NCBI RefSeq assembly: GCF_043641555.1
Contig: NZ_JBHZRJ010000002.1
Span: 620,001-684,000 of the forward strand
Direction: 5' to 3'
Length of the DNA stretch: 64,000 nucleotides
From: Saccharospirillum alexandrii_A
GTDB taxonomy: Bacteria; Pseudomonadota; Gammaproteobacteria; Pseudomonadales; Natronospirillaceae
The position numbers and the translations under genes were made by a program. Position 1 is the first letter of the stretch, and the number at the start of each line of letters is the position of its first letter. The notes beneath the pieces were generated by a model. It saw only the letters and a program-made list of their open reading frames with translations. It did no database searches and was not told the DNA's origin. This document shows, piece after piece, positions 53,285-61,852 of the stretch.

Positions 53285-53937
53285 TATTTCGCCTGTTTCA
53301 ACAGGGTTTTTATCCGGTTGTGCATGGTCTCACGTAAATCGGCATCTTTCGAGTGAGTGACATCCAGGTCCTTTAGAATGCCGTTATCCAGACCGTAAAT
53401 CCAGCCATGTAATGACACAGCCTGGCCACGCTCCCAGGCGTTCTGAACAATGGTGGTTTCGGCCAGGTTCAGCACCTGCGCCATCACATTCACTTCACAG
53501 AGTCTGTTCAGTTTAGTCATTTCATCGGGCAATGCATCAAAATAGCGGCGGTAGATCTTAAGCACATCCTGAATATGGCGCAGCCAGTTATCGATCAGCC
53601 CCAGCCGCTGATTGCTCAGGGCGGCCGCCACCCCGCCACACCCGTAATGCCCGGTGACGATGATGTGTTTGACTTTCAATACATCCACGGCGAACTGAAT
53701 AACCGAGAGACAATTCAAATCGGTATGTACCACCAGGTTGGCCACATTGCGGTGTACAAAAACCTCACCCGGCATCAACCCCATAATTTCATTGGCGGGC
53801 ACCCGGCTGTCGGCACAGCCGATCCACAACAGTTCGGGCTTTTGCTGACGCGCCAGTTGCTTGAAAAAATCTGGCTGTTCTGCGGTAATCTGCTCTGCCC
53901 ATTGTCGATTGCTTTCCAGCAAATGATCCAAGTTCAA
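53284..53937 (-). CDS. can: Beta-class carbonic anhydrase
   Basis: This 217-residue zinc enzyme interconverts CO2 and bicarbonate. The beta-class ligands and catalytic pair are visible: Cys41, Asp43 and Arg44 in IGCADSRVPANEI, and His97 and Cys100 in TGHYGCGGV. It matches E. coli Can in length and wording. It is the first gene of a two-gene unit with the basic-tail membrane protein (TAATG junction). Confidence 0.96.
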   Translation of the reverse strand: MNLDHLLESNRQWAEQITAEQPDFFKQLARQQKPELLWIGCADSRVPANEIMGLMPGEVFVHRNVANLVVHTDLNCLSVIQFAVDVLKVKHIIVTGHYGCGGVAAALSNQRLGLIDNWLRHIQDVLKIYRRYFDALPDEMTKLNRLCEVNVMAQVLNLAETTIVQNAWERGQAVSLHGWIYGLDNGILKDLDVTHSKDADLRETMHNRIKTLLKQAK

Positions 53938-54069
53938 ACGGTTTCTCCCAGGGTTAAGTCGTTATGCGTCTTCATCCTTGAGAACACGGTCTATAAGATT
54001 CGATCGCGTATTAGCCAGAACAACAGAGTAGTCGCTTATTTCCATGACTGCCGTCTGCTACCAGCGGCC

Positions 54070-54477
54070 TTATGCCAGCCAGAAACCAAGCAGGAAAAAA
54101 CGCGCCCCTTTACCCAGCGCCAGCCAGAACGCAGACGCAGCCAGTGGCATCCTTAACCATCCGGCCGCTACCGGCAACAAATCGCCCACAACCGGCAGCC
54201 AGGCCATGGCCAGCAAGGGTGTCCCCCAGCGTTGCAGGTGTCGCTCGGTCGTATGCGCTGGCTGCCAGCGTGAGGACACGACACCCGCCTGACGCGCCCA
54301 GCGGGCCAGTATCAGCATCAGCCAGGCACCCAGTACGTTACCGGCCGTTGCCACGAACCAGTAAGCAATAAACAGGTGGCCCGATTCCCGCACCAGGCCG
54401 ATAAAGAGCAACTCTGTTCCCAATGGCCACAGCGTGGCAGCCACAAAGGCAACGGCGAACAGCAGCAGAAAAGACAC
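54070..54477 (-). CDS. YqaA/DedA-like (VTT domain) membrane protein
   Basis: This 135-residue membrane protein shows the VTT/DedA-like pattern: hydrophobic segments at about 3-25, 37-60 and 86-108, with GTPLLAMAWLPVVGDLLPVAAGWLRM as the re-entrant-loop region. The E. coli relative YqaA has no settled function; DedA relatives move lipids across membranes. It starts five bases after the flavin-reductase stop and is cotranscribed with it. Confidence 0.82.
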   Translation of the reverse strand: MSFLLLFAVAFVAATLWPLGTELLFIGLVRESGHLFIAYWFVATAGNVLGAWLMLILARWARQAGVVSSRWQPAHTTERHLQRWGTPLLAMAWLPVVGDLLPVAAGWLRMPLAASAFWLALGKGARFFLLGFWLA

Positions 54478-54482
54478 CCTTC

Positions 54483-55088
54483 TCAGCCAGGCCGTTCAAT
54501 GTCAAAGGTATCGCGTGTGGTGCTGTAGGTGTTGCCCGCCATACGGCCGACGGCATCCAGTTTGTCGGCCAGAATGCGCCCCTCGTCATAGAGCGGGTCG
54601 GCAACCTGCACATGCACAATGTCTCCCAGCACCAGACGACCGGCCATGGGTTCATCACCAAAGCGCTGAATCTCACGCAACCGGCATTCAAAATGGATCA
54701 GCGCTTCGGCAATGCGCGGTGGTTGAACGGTCAAAGCCGGGGTGGTCGATAACCCAGCGTAACCGATTTCGCTTTCGCCCCTGGCCAGAGGTGCCGAGGT
54801 CTGGTTCATCTTTTCAACGACGGCATGGCTGACAATGTTGAGGGTGAATTCCGGGCAGGTTTCCAGGTTAAGCACCGTGTCTTTTTCACTGCCATCGGGT
54901 TTGCGCAAGGGGGCAAAAGCGACAATCGGCGGATTAACGCTGACCAGGGTAAAAAATGAAAACGGTGCCAGGTTCAACACCCCGTGCTCGTTGCGGGTGC
55001 ACACCCAGGCGATCGGGCGCGGTTGAATCGAGCCTACCATTAACTTGTAGATGGCAGTGGCATCCAGGTCGGCGATGGCCAGTTCCAT
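54483..55088 (-). CDS. Flavin reductase-like / flavoredoxin family protein
   Basis: This 201-residue protein has the FMN-binding split-barrel of the flavin reductase-like family: IQPRPIAWVCTRNEHGVLNLAPFSFF near residue 20 and EFTLNIVSH near 83, both typical of FMN-binding flavoredoxins. It could reduce or carry FMN for another enzyme; the partner is unknown. It is followed by the VTT-domain gene. Confidence 0.87.
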   Translation of the reverse strand: MELAIADLDATAIYKLMVGSIQPRPIAWVCTRNEHGVLNLAPFSFFTLVSVNPPIVAFAPLRKPDGSEKDTVLNLETCPEFTLNIVSHAVVEKMNQTSAPLARGESEIGYAGLSTTPALTVQPPRIAEALIHFECRLREIQRFGDEPMAGRLVLGDIVHVQVADPLYDEGRILADKLDAVGRMAGNTYSTTRDTFDIERPG

Positions 55089-55161
55089 GGGGGTATCCTG
55101 TAACGAAAAAGGTGTCGGCCCGGTTCATCACACGGGCATCGAAAAACCGGCCAGTTTCAGG

Positions 55162-55902
55162 TCAGCCGGGTAGATTGGTCGAGCAGATGGCAAGATAGTC
55201 TTCAATAACCGCAGCCATGCCACGTTCGATGCACTCAACGGTCAGTACATGGCCAATCGATACCTCCAGAATACCCGGAATCGTCAGAAACGTCGGCAGG
55301 TTGTTCAGGTCGAGATCGTGACCGGCATTAACACCCAGCCCAAGGCGCCGGGCCAGTTCAGCTGCTTCCCGGTACTGCGCCAGCACGCTGGCGGCCGATT
55401 CAGTGCCATGAGCGCTGGCAAAGCCTTCCGTATAGAGCTCAATGCGCTGAGCACTGGACTTGGCCGCGCGTTGTACCTGATCGGTATCGGGGTCAAGAAA
55501 TACCGAGCTGCGCACGCCAGCGGCCTGTATGCGGCTGAGTACCGTTTCAAGAAACTCAGCGTGCTGGCTGAAATCCCAGCCATGGTCGGACGTCAGCTGG
55601 TTCGGTTCATCCGGCACCAGGGTGCACTGATGCGGTTTTACCGTTTCAATCAATGCCAGAAAATCTTCGGTCGGATACCCTTCAATATTCAGTTCCACAT
55701 CCGGGTAGGCGGCCAGCGCTGCTTTCAAATCGTGCGCATCCTGTGCCGTGGCGTGGCGGGCATCCGGCCGCGGGTGGATGGTAATGCCGTGCACGCCCAG
55801 CGCGATAAACTTTTCGGCAAATGCCACCACACTCGGGAAATCACGACCACGGGAATTCCGCAGCAAGGCGATTTTATTTAGGTTAACACTCAGTTGCGTC
55901 AT
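55162..55902 (-). CDS. pdxJ: Pyridoxine 5'-phosphate synthase, variant subfamily
   Basis: This 246-residue protein matches PdxJ, which condenses 3-amino-2-oxopropyl phosphate with 1-deoxyxylulose 5-phosphate to form pyridoxine 5'-phosphate. The key residues survive: the His in GITIHPRPDARH, the Glu in ELNIEGYP and the His in GVNAGHDLDLNNL. The N-terminal strand reads VNLNKIALLRNSRG instead of the usual NIDHIATLRN of gammaproteobacteria. From memory this wording resembles Bacteroidota PdxJ, which suggests transfer or a paralogue. It stands alone rather than after recO, its usual gammaproteobacterial position. Confidence 0.86.
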   Translation of the reverse strand: MTQLSVNLNKIALLRNSRGRDFPSVVAFAEKFIALGVHGITIHPRPDARHATAQDAHDLKAALAAYPDVELNIEGYPTEDFLALIETVKPHQCTLVPDEPNQLTSDHGWDFSQHAEFLETVLSRIQAAGVRSSVFLDPDTDQVQRAAKSSAQRIELYTEGFASAHGTESAASVLAQYREAAELARRLGLGVNAGHDLDLNNLPTFLTIPGILEVSIGHVLTVECIERGMAAVIEDYLAICSTNLPG

Positions 55903-55959
55903 TCAGATTCCTGCAGGCTCTTTCGACCGTTTGCCCTAGTGTATCAAAGTTTCCCGGCT

Positions 55960-56277
55960 TCAAACCGCTTCAGCATCAAACTGCCAGTAAAGCCCACCTG
56001 CCCCGGCTTCACTGCTAAAACCAGGCAAGGTTCTATCGAGATAGACAGCACTGGCAAACAGGGCAAAGAGCGCATCGTTTTCAACCAGGTCTTCGTGGGC
56101 CAGAAACCCCGGCGGTGGTGGTTTCAAGGCATCGCAATACCGATGCCAGAGCGCATCGAATTGTTCACAGACCTTTGCTGGAAGGTCAAACCACAGCGAC
56201 CCGTGCTTGAGCATCCACACCCGGTGTACCCGGGGCTGCAAAAACAACTGGGTCAGGGTTACCTGTCTCGGCTTCAT
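55960..56277 (-). CDS. Hypothetical protein
   Basis: This 105-residue protein is not recognised. It contains HGSLWFDLPAKVCEQFDALW and a Pro-rich segment LKPPPPGFLAH. Its start overlaps the end of the thioesterase-like gene by four bases (ATGA), so it is translationally coupled to it and belongs to the HAD-thioesterase-hypothetical set running down from znuA. Confidence 0.62.
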   Translation of the reverse strand: MKPRQVTLTQLFLQPRVHRVWMLKHGSLWFDLPAKVCEQFDALWHRYCDALKPPPPGFLAHEDLVENDALFALFASAVYLDRTLPGFSSEAGAGGLYWQFDAEAV

Positions 56278-56687
56278 GCGTCGGCGGGTAGCAGCACCCG
56301 GTAATCGCCGGTCAGCACAGCAACCACATCGCCTTCGGCATCACGGGCCGTCACTTCAACCAGAGCGCGCCAGTGCCCGCTCGGCCTTACATCTGGCAAG
56401 GCAGTAAAGTGAGCCTGAACGTCCAGATCGGAGCGAGCGGCCTTCGGGTAGCGTACCTGGCTGTCTTTGATGGCAACCTGTTCAGGCAAGCCGTTTAGGC
56501 CTGCCCAACGGGCGGTGTGGTACCAGCCCGCTATCACCAGCGCTGCGTACTGGCTGCCGGCAAACACCGTTCCCTTGTCGTTCCGATTGCCGTGCAAGGG
56601 AATCCGGAAACGGGTGCCGTTGTCGTCACTGCCAACCCAGTCAATACCCAGCTTGGCCAACGGCTCAATGAGGTCCAGCTGTATCAT
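56274..56687 (-). CDS. YiiD C-terminal-type thioesterase
   Basis: This 137-residue protein has a hot-dog fold of the YiiD C-terminal thioesterase type: IPLHGNRNDKGTVFAGSQYAALVIAGW at residues 29-55 is the characteristic block, with Asn/Asp and Gly residues of the active site. Family members hydrolyse acyl-CoA or acyl-carrier thioesters; the substrate is unknown. It overlaps both neighbours by four bases (ATGA). Confidence 0.8.
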   Translation of the reverse strand: MIQLDLIEPLAKLGIDWVGSDDNGTRFRIPLHGNRNDKGTVFAGSQYAALVIAGWYHTARWAGLNGLPEQVAIKDSQVRYPKAARSDLDVQAHFTALPDVRPSGHWRALVEVTARDAEGDVVAVLTGDYRVLLPADA

Positions 56688-57364
56688 CGGGCGACCTCCG
56701 CGCCTGCACCATCAAGCCAGCCGGGGAATGCTTCCAGCGAGGTCAGCGTCGCGGCCAGCTGCCCCGCCCACTGAGGGTCAGTCGGCACCAGGTCCGGCAC
56801 ATGCAGTACATTGCAACCGGCGGCCAGCCCCGCCAGCACGCCATTTGGACTGTCTTCAATCACCAGGGCGCTGGCCGGGGTTACTGCCAGTCGGGTGCAA
56901 CCGGCGAGATAGGGTTCGGGGTGCGGTTTGCCCCGGCTCACCTGGTCGCCGCCAAGCAACGATTCGAAATACCCGAGTAGGCCGACGCGCTCCAGTTTGG
57001 CCTCGGCCAGTTCGGTGCGTGTGCTGGTCACCACCATCTGGCGCCGGCCGCTCCGGGCTACGTGCTCAAGTGACTCGATCACCCCGGGTTTTAACACCAG
57101 GTCGGTCTTTGCTCTTTCGGTGTAACGGTCGCCGGTCTGATTGATCCAGTAAATGGCGCTGTCAACGGAATCAACGTAGTTCAGAAACCACTCGATCAGA
57201 CCGGCTTTGTTCAGGCCAATGGTTTCGAGATAACGGTGCTCGGCGTCCGGAACCGGCCCCCCATTGGCCATGACTTCCGTAAACACCGACCGCACCAGTC
57301 GTTCTGAATCCAGTAACACTCCGTCCATATCCCAGAGGACGGCCTCGTAATCAGGTACTGCCAT
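56684..57364 (-). CDS. HAD-superfamily phosphatase (beta-PGM-like)
   Basis: This 226-residue protein has the HAD motifs: WDMDGVLLDSE (motif I, nucleophile Asp), VVTSTRTELA (motif II, Thr/Ser), SRGKPHPEPYL (Lys) and VIEDSPNGVLAG (motif IV Asp). The group includes phosphoglycolate phosphatases, beta-phosphoglucomutases and sugar phosphatases. Its ATG overlaps the znuA stop (TGATG), so it is cotranslated with the zinc-binding protein. Upstream in-frame codons to 57382 lie inside znuA. Confidence 0.86.
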   Translation of the reverse strand: MAVPDYEAVLWDMDGVLLDSERLVRSVFTEVMANGGPVPDAEHRYLETIGLNKAGLIEWFLNYVDSVDSAIYWINQTGDRYTERAKTDLVLKPGVIESLEHVARSGRRQMVVTSTRTELAEAKLERVGLLGYFESLLGGDQVSRGKPHPEPYLAGCTRLAVTPASALVIEDSPNGVLAGLAAGCNVLHVPDLVPTDPQWAGQLAATLTSLEAFPGWLDGAGAEVAR

Positions 57365-58308
57365 CAGGCATCTCCCAGGCAAGCGGCCAAATCGCTGGCT
57401 AGTCGCAGCATCATATCAGCATAGAGTCCGGTACCGGGTTCGGATAATTGGCCCAGAGGGTCAATGGTACCCAGTGTTGCTTTGTCGAGATTATCCACCA
57501 GCGGCATCAGCCAGCGCTCGCTGTACTGGGGTTCGCGAAACAGACAGACGCGCTCAAGCGGTGCCGCCAAATCACGCAGCCGGGCAATGGTTCTTGGCCC
57601 GGGCGGTATGTCCGGGTTCAGCACCAGGGCACCCAGCCCGTTCAGATTCTGGTCGTGCTCAAAATATTGAAAACCATCGTGAAAAAGGATGTAAGGTGTG
57701 TCGCGGCTTGTGCTCAACCGGTCATTCAGTTGTTCGCCCAGTGTGTCCAGGCCAACTCGGGCTTGCTCGGCATTGCTCCGATACCGATCACGATTGTCCG
57801 GGTCCTGTTCAATCAGCCGGGCTTCCACGAAACCGACAAACCGCTGCGCATTGTCGAGGGACAGCCAAACATGCGGGTCGATGTCTCCGTGGTCGTGGCC
57901 GTGGTCATCACCGGTACCCGGCACTGAAAACAGCGTTTCGCGCATCGGCAGCAGCGTCATGCCGGCGTCGAAGTCATGCAGTTCAAAGGCCTGAGCATTT
58001 TCTGAAAGCCGCGGTAGCAACCGGGCCAGCGCGGTTTCAAGCTCCGGTCCGATCCAGAACAGCAGGTCGGCCTCGACCACCGCCTTTAACTGGCGCGGCG
58101 TCATGGCACTGGAATGGGGTGACTGACTGGCCTCGTACACCAACTCCGGCTCGGCCACGCCCTCCATCACCTGGGCGACCAGGCTGTGCAGCGGTGCGAT
58201 CGACACCAGCACCCGGGGCGGTTCAGCCAGGGCCCTGGCCGGGCTTGCCATTAACACCAGCACCGCCAGTGGCCAGGCCCGGCGGGCCAGGGATTTCAAC
58301 ATCGACAT
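57364..58308 (-). CDS. znuA: Zinc ABC transporter periplasmic binding protein
   Basis: This 314-residue protein carries a signal peptide (about 1-28) and the cluster A-1 zinc-binding fold. Metal-binding His are visible in SIAPLHSLVAQV, the DPHVW motif and FHDGFQYF; an Asp occurs in IDPLGQL. The His/Asp loop GDDHGHDHGD before DPHVW is the family's zinc-capturing loop. It delivers Zn2+ to ZnuB. It is divergent from znuCB and shares a 135-base upstream region, and it leads a unit with the HAD and thioesterase genes. Confidence 0.92.
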   Translation of the reverse strand: MSMLKSLARRAWPLAVLVLMASPARALAEPPRVLVSIAPLHSLVAQVMEGVAEPELVYEASQSPHSSAMTPRQLKAVVEADLLFWIGPELETALARLLPRLSENAQAFELHDFDAGMTLLPMRETLFSVPGTGDDHGHDHGDIDPHVWLSLDNAQRFVGFVEARLIEQDPDNRDRYRSNAEQARVGLDTLGEQLNDRLSTSRDTPYILFHDGFQYFEHDQNLNGLGALVLNPDIPPGPRTIARLRDLAAPLERVCLFREPQYSERWLMPLVDNLDKATLGTIDPLGQLSEPGTGLYADMMLRLASDLAACLGDA

Positions 58309-58443
58309 AGTCAACTCTTGCAATTGGGTTCTGGGAGAATCATCAATAGTTGGTATGATACACTGTAACTTCAAGCCTGTGTTGGCTCAGGCGGTATCGC
58401 CAGTCAATCCATCATCGCCCGACGGTCAGGAGACATAGCACCC
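58309..58443. promoter_or_regulatory. Shared znuA/znuCB promoter region
   Basis: This 135-base divergent region contains TGGTATGAT near 58351-58359, an extended -10-like element for znuC on the plus strand, within the short palindrome GTATGATAC. A Zur operator is expected here from family knowledge; the motif is a weak match only, so I do not assert it. Confidence 0.35.
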
Positions 58444-59196
58444 GTGCCACGCACCCAACCTCTCATTGAAGCCCGACAGCTGGGCGTTCGTCTCGGTGGT
58501 GAAACCATTATCCGCAACGTCAATCTCAGCGTCTTCGACGGCCAGATCGTAACGTTGATCGGCCCTAACGGCGCGGGAAAATCAACACTGATCAAAACAT
58601 TGCTGGGGGTGCACCGGGTCAGTGAAGGCCAGTTGACGCTGGCACCGTCACTGACCATCGGGTATATGCCGCAACGCATCAGCATCGACGATTCACTGCC
58701 CTTGTCGGTTTACCGGCTGATGACGCTGACCCATCGCGCTGCACGAACAGCGGTGATTGATGCGCTGCGCCTGACCGATGTCCCGCACCTGATTGACCGG
58801 CCTGTCCAGCAACTCAGTGGCGGGGAATTTCAGCGGGTAATGCTGGCGCGTGCGCTGTTAAAACAACCCGATGTACTGGTGCTCGACGAGCCGGTACAGG
58901 GAGTCGACTTCAACGGGGAGGTGGAGTTGTACCGGCTGATTCAGCGCATACGCGACGAGCGCGGCTGCGCCATTCTAATGGTCTCGCACGATCTGCACCT
59001 GGTGATGGCCGCTACCGACGAGGTCGTTTGTCTAAACGGTCATGTGTGCTGCACCGGCGCACCGGAAACCATCACCCGCCAACCGGAATTTACCCAGTTG
59101 TTCGGGCACAAACATGCTGATGCCCTGGCCTTTTACAGCCACCACCACGACCACAACCACAGCCTGGCTGAACAGGGAGGCCACCTTCATGATTGA
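58444..59196 (+). CDS. znuC: Zinc ABC transporter ATP-binding protein
   Basis: This 250-residue ATPase powers zinc uptake through ZnuB. Walker A is GPNGAGKST, the signature LSGGEFQ, Walker B VLVLDEP and the switch His in VSHDLH. The start is a GTG at 58444 with AGGAGA upstream. The C-terminus carries a His-rich tail (HHHDHNHS and a final GGHLHD), also known in other ZnuC proteins. It overlaps znuB by eight bases. Confidence 0.94.
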   Translation: MPRTQPLIEARQLGVRLGGETIIRNVNLSVFDGQIVTLIGPNGAGKSTLIKTLLGVHRVSEGQLTLAPSLTIGYMPQRISIDDSLPLSVYRLMTLTHRAARTAVIDALRLTDVPHLIDRPVQQLSGGEFQRVMLARALLKQPDVLVLDEPVQGVDFNGEVELYRLIQRIRDERGCAILMVSHDLHLVMAATDEVVCLNGHVCCTGAPETITRQPEFTQLFGHKHADALAFYSHHHDHNHSLAEQGGHLHD

Positions 59197-59992
59197 GATG
59201 CTCTGGCCTGCCCTGCTCGCCGGTACCGGCATCGCTCTGCTCGCGGGCCCGCTGGGCAGTTTCATGGTGTGGCGTCGCATGGCCTATTTTGGCGATACCA
59301 TGGCCCATTCCGGCCTGCTGGGGGTAACCCTGGCCGTGGTACTGAACCTGAACTTGACGGTCGGCATCGCTCTGGTTACCACCGCCCTGGCCTTACTGCT
59401 GTTCGGCCTGCAACGCCAACGGCGCCTGCCGTCCGATACCTTGCTGGGCATTCTGTCGCACGGCTCACTGGCGATCGGCATGCTGGTACTGGCGTTTTCC
59501 GAATCGGTTCGCATCGACCTGAGTGGCTTGCTGTTCGGGGATCTACTGGCGGTTAACCAGGGCGATGTACTCTGGGTGGCGGCTATTCTTGTCGTGGCGA
59601 TACCCGTCATGGCAGTGATCTGGCGGCCCCTGCTTGCCATCACCGTGCACGAAGATCTGGCCCGGGCCGAAGGGATTGCCACCGAGCGCATTCGTATTGT
59701 CTATTTGATCCTGATTGCTCTGGTCATCGCCGTGGCGATGAAGATTGTCGGCATCCTGCTGATCACCGCCCTGATGATCATTCCGGCCGCCGCCGCTCGC
59801 TGGCTGTCCAAAACGCCCGAGCAGATGGCATTGGGCGCCTCTGTGCTGGGTGTCATCTGTGTCTGGGCCGGGCTGGGCGGCTCATGGTTAACCAATGCCC
59901 CCAGTGGCCCGGCGATTGTGGTGACGGCGGTGATTGCCTTTGCCGTCTTGCTCGCGGTCAGTCAGGTCAGGCAGCGCATGACCAACCGATGA
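59189..59992 (+). CDS. znuB: Zinc ABC transporter permease
   Basis: This 267-residue membrane permease has about eight to nine helices and is of the ABC-3 family: WRRMAYFGDTMAHSGLLGV near the N-terminus and VKIVGILLITALMIIPAAAAR-type region near residue 190. It forms the channel of the ZnuABC importer. Its start ATG lies inside the last codons of znuC (8-base overlap), so the two are coupled. The reading frame extends upstream of the real start within znuC. Confidence 0.93.
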   Translation: MIEMLWPALLAGTGIALLAGPLGSFMVWRRMAYFGDTMAHSGLLGVTLAVVLNLNLTVGIALVTTALALLLFGLQRQRRLPSDTLLGILSHGSLAIGMLVLAFSESVRIDLSGLLFGDLLAVNQGDVLWVAAILVVAIPVMAVIWRPLLAITVHEDLARAEGIATERIRIVYLILIALVIAVAMKIVGILLITALMIIPAAAARWLSKTPEQMALGASVLGVICVWAGLGGSWLTNAPSGPAIVVTAVIAFAVLLAVSQVRQRMTNR

Positions 59993-60012
59993 GCCAAAAA
60001 CGGCGACTACGA

Positions 60013-60267
60013 TCAAATACCCATACTGGCCAGTGACTCCAGAATGTTTCTGGCCACAGCCGCACTGCGCGGGTGATCGACGCTTAGATCCTCGATCAGC
60101 ATCTCCATCGATTCCCGCAGAGTGGGCTCTTCCGGGTCCGGTTCATCCGTGTTGTGGATGTGGTACTCAACCTTGGCCAGCAATTCCTGCTGCTGCGGGC
60201 TGATTTCGCCTTCATCCATTGTCGCTCGTAACCGCTCAAGCAAGGCTCGCAAATGGTCTTTTGGCAT
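60013..60267 (-). CDS. DUF4404 family protein
   Basis: This 84-residue protein starts MPKDHLRALLERLRATMDEG and contains ELLAKVEYHIH and PRSAAVARNILESLASMGI, matching the DUF4404 family of unknown function. AAGGGT precedes the ATG at 60267. It converges on znuB with a 20-base gap and is divergent from the CueR gene. Confidence 0.85.
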   Translation of the reverse strand: MPKDHLRALLERLRATMDEGEISPQQQELLAKVEYHIHNTDEPDPEEPTLRESMEMLIEDLSVDHPRSAAVARNILESLASMGI

Positions 60268-60405
60268 GGTGGGACCCTTGTAGTGATGTAACACATGAAT
60301 ATCCTGGGACCGGCTATTCTGGTCGATACAACCCAGCAACAACCGGCTACCCTAACTATAGCAGAGCCAGACCACCCCCGAAGGTAAAAGCCATCCGGTC
60401 CAAGC

Positions 60406-60436
60406 TTGACATTCCCGGGGCTGGAAGGTCAAAACT
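60406..60436 (+). promoter_or_regulatory. MerR-family (CueR-type) promoter with 19-bp spacer
   Basis: A -35 element TTGACA (60406-60411) and a -10-like AAAACT (60431-60436) are separated by exactly 19 bases, TTCCCGGGGCTGGAAGGTC, which contain a palindrome TTCCC...GGAAGG like known CueR operators. The lengthened spacer is typical of promoters activated by MerR-type regulators. It lies 36 bases before the cueR start, so autoregulation is likely. Confidence 0.72.
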
Positions 60437-60471
60437 GTCTGATGACCCGCGACCAACAGGAGGGTAGCATC

Positions 60472-60870
60472 ATGTTGATTAAAGACGCAGCGCTAGCGTC
60501 CGGCTTACCGGCAAAAACGATTCGTTACTACGAGAGCCTGGGTCTGATCGAATCCCGCCGGGCCGGTAATGGGTACCGCCAATACGGCAATCGGGACATC
60601 GAACGGATGCAGTTTCTCGCGCGCTCAAGAACGCTGGGGTTCTCGCTGGATGAATGCCGCTCCCTGCTCGATTTGTACGATGACCCAACCCGGGCAAGTG
60701 CCTCGGTCAATGCGCTGGCCAGGCAACATCTGGATGAGCTGGATGATAAAATTCGTGAACTGACCGCGATGAAACAAACGCTGATTCATCTGGTTTCACA
60801 GTGCCCGGGGGATCAGTCGTCCGACTGCGCCATACTGGAGTCTCTGGCCCATGGGCAGACCAGCGAATAA
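60472..60870 (+). CDS. cueR: CueR-type copper-responsive MerR regulator
   Basis: This 132-residue MerR-family activator has the winged helix-turn-helix KDAALASGLPAKTIRYYESLGL at the N-terminus, a dimerisation helix, and Cys111 and Cys119 in CPGDQSSDC, matching the Cu(I)-binding Cys112/Cys120 of E. coli CueR. AGGAGG precedes the ATG at 60472. A typical CueR promoter lies upstream, but no copA or other copper-efflux gene is adjacent, so the main target must be elsewhere. Confidence 0.9.
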   Translation: MLIKDAALASGLPAKTIRYYESLGLIESRRAGNGYRQYGNRDIERMQFLARSRTLGFSLDECRSLLDLYDDPTRASASVNALARQHLDELDDKIRELTAMKQTLIHLVSQCPGDQSSDCAILESLAHGQTSE

Positions 60871-60948
60871 TCTGAAATCCAAGGCTTTGCTTTATTTAGC
60901 GTTAGCGATAGGCTAGATGCTGTCCAAAAGCCTAAAGGAAGTCAGTAC

Positions 60949-61809
60949 ATGATCGATTGGATCGTCAATTTCTGGGTCGAGAATTCGCCCTTTATACTCA
61001 GCGTCGGCTATAACCTCTTGCTGGTAATAGCGGTGTTCATTGTTGCCAGCATCGTCTCCAATGCCGTTAAGAAGTCGATCCGCAACAGCGGCAAACGCAT
61101 CAAACGGATGGACCCGACTCTGATTCCCCTGTTCGCCGGCATCGCCGGTTATGCGGTCTACATCGTCGCCGTGGTTATTGTGCTGGATATCTTCGGCGTC
61201 AATACCAATTCCATCGTCGCCTTGCTGGGTGCTGCCGGCCTGGCCATTGGTCTGGCGTTGAAAGACACCCTAAGCAACATAGCGTCAGGCATCATGATGC
61301 TGATTCTGCGGCCCTTCCGGGTTGGAGACTACATCACCTTTAACGGCACCGGCGGTACGGTGGAAGAGATCAGCCTGTTTACAACCATTCTGAAGACGCC
61401 GGATGGCCAGTACATCTCAGCCCCCAACTCCAATGTCTGGAGCGCCACCATCCAGAATTCCACCCGCAACGGTACCCGCCGGATGGATGTGGTTGTGGGC
61501 GTTGCCTACGACGATGATCTCAATGCCGGTTTCCGGGCACTGCAGCAACTGGTGGATGAAGAATCCCGTTTTCTCAAAGACCCGGCCCCTCAGGTTATGG
61601 TGCAGTCTCTGGGCGACAGCTCGGTGAACCTGCAAATTCGCGCCTGGGCGACGGTGGATGATTACTGGACGATCTGGTGGGAAATGCAGAAAAAAGTGAA
61701 AATCGCCGTCGAAGCAGCCGGCCTCAGCATTCCGTTTCCGCAGCGGGATGTTCACCACTACAATGTGGAGAACCTGCCAGCGCAAGCCGACAACGCCCCC
61801 AAGCCGTAA
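60949..61809 (+). CDS. mscS: Small-conductance mechanosensitive channel
   Basis: This 286-residue membrane protein matches MscS: three N-terminal helices, with the pore helix region GAAGLAIGLALKDTLSNIASG near residue 100, then a cytoplasmic domain FRVGDYITFNGTGGTVEEI. It opens on osmotic downshock to release solutes. The last residues are a short tail. It ends at an intrinsic terminator. Confidence 0.94.
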   Translation: MIDWIVNFWVENSPFILSVGYNLLLVIAVFIVASIVSNAVKKSIRNSGKRIKRMDPTLIPLFAGIAGYAVYIVAVVIVLDIFGVNTNSIVALLGAAGLAIGLALKDTLSNIASGIMMLILRPFRVGDYITFNGTGGTVEEISLFTTILKTPDGQYISAPNSNVWSATIQNSTRNGTRRMDVVVGVAYDDDLNAGFRALQQLVDEESRFLKDPAPQVMVQSLGDSSVNLQIRAWATVDDYWTIWWEMQKKVKIAVEAAGLSIPFPQRDVHHYNVENLPAQADNAPKP

Positions 61810-61823
61810 GGCAAGACGGGCAC

Positions 61824-61851
61824 AAAAAAACCGGGCCCAGCCCGGTTTTTT
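61824..61851. terminator. Bidirectional intrinsic terminator
   Basis: AAAACCGGGC-CCA-GCCCGGTTTT with flanking A- and T-runs ends both the MscS gene and the converging zntB gene. Confidence 0.88.
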
Positions 61852-61852
61852 A

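Noticed and set aside
58340..58372. A Zur operator between znuA and znuC
   Set aside because: The short palindrome GTATGATAC is there but the wider site does not match a Zur consensus well enough to claim it.
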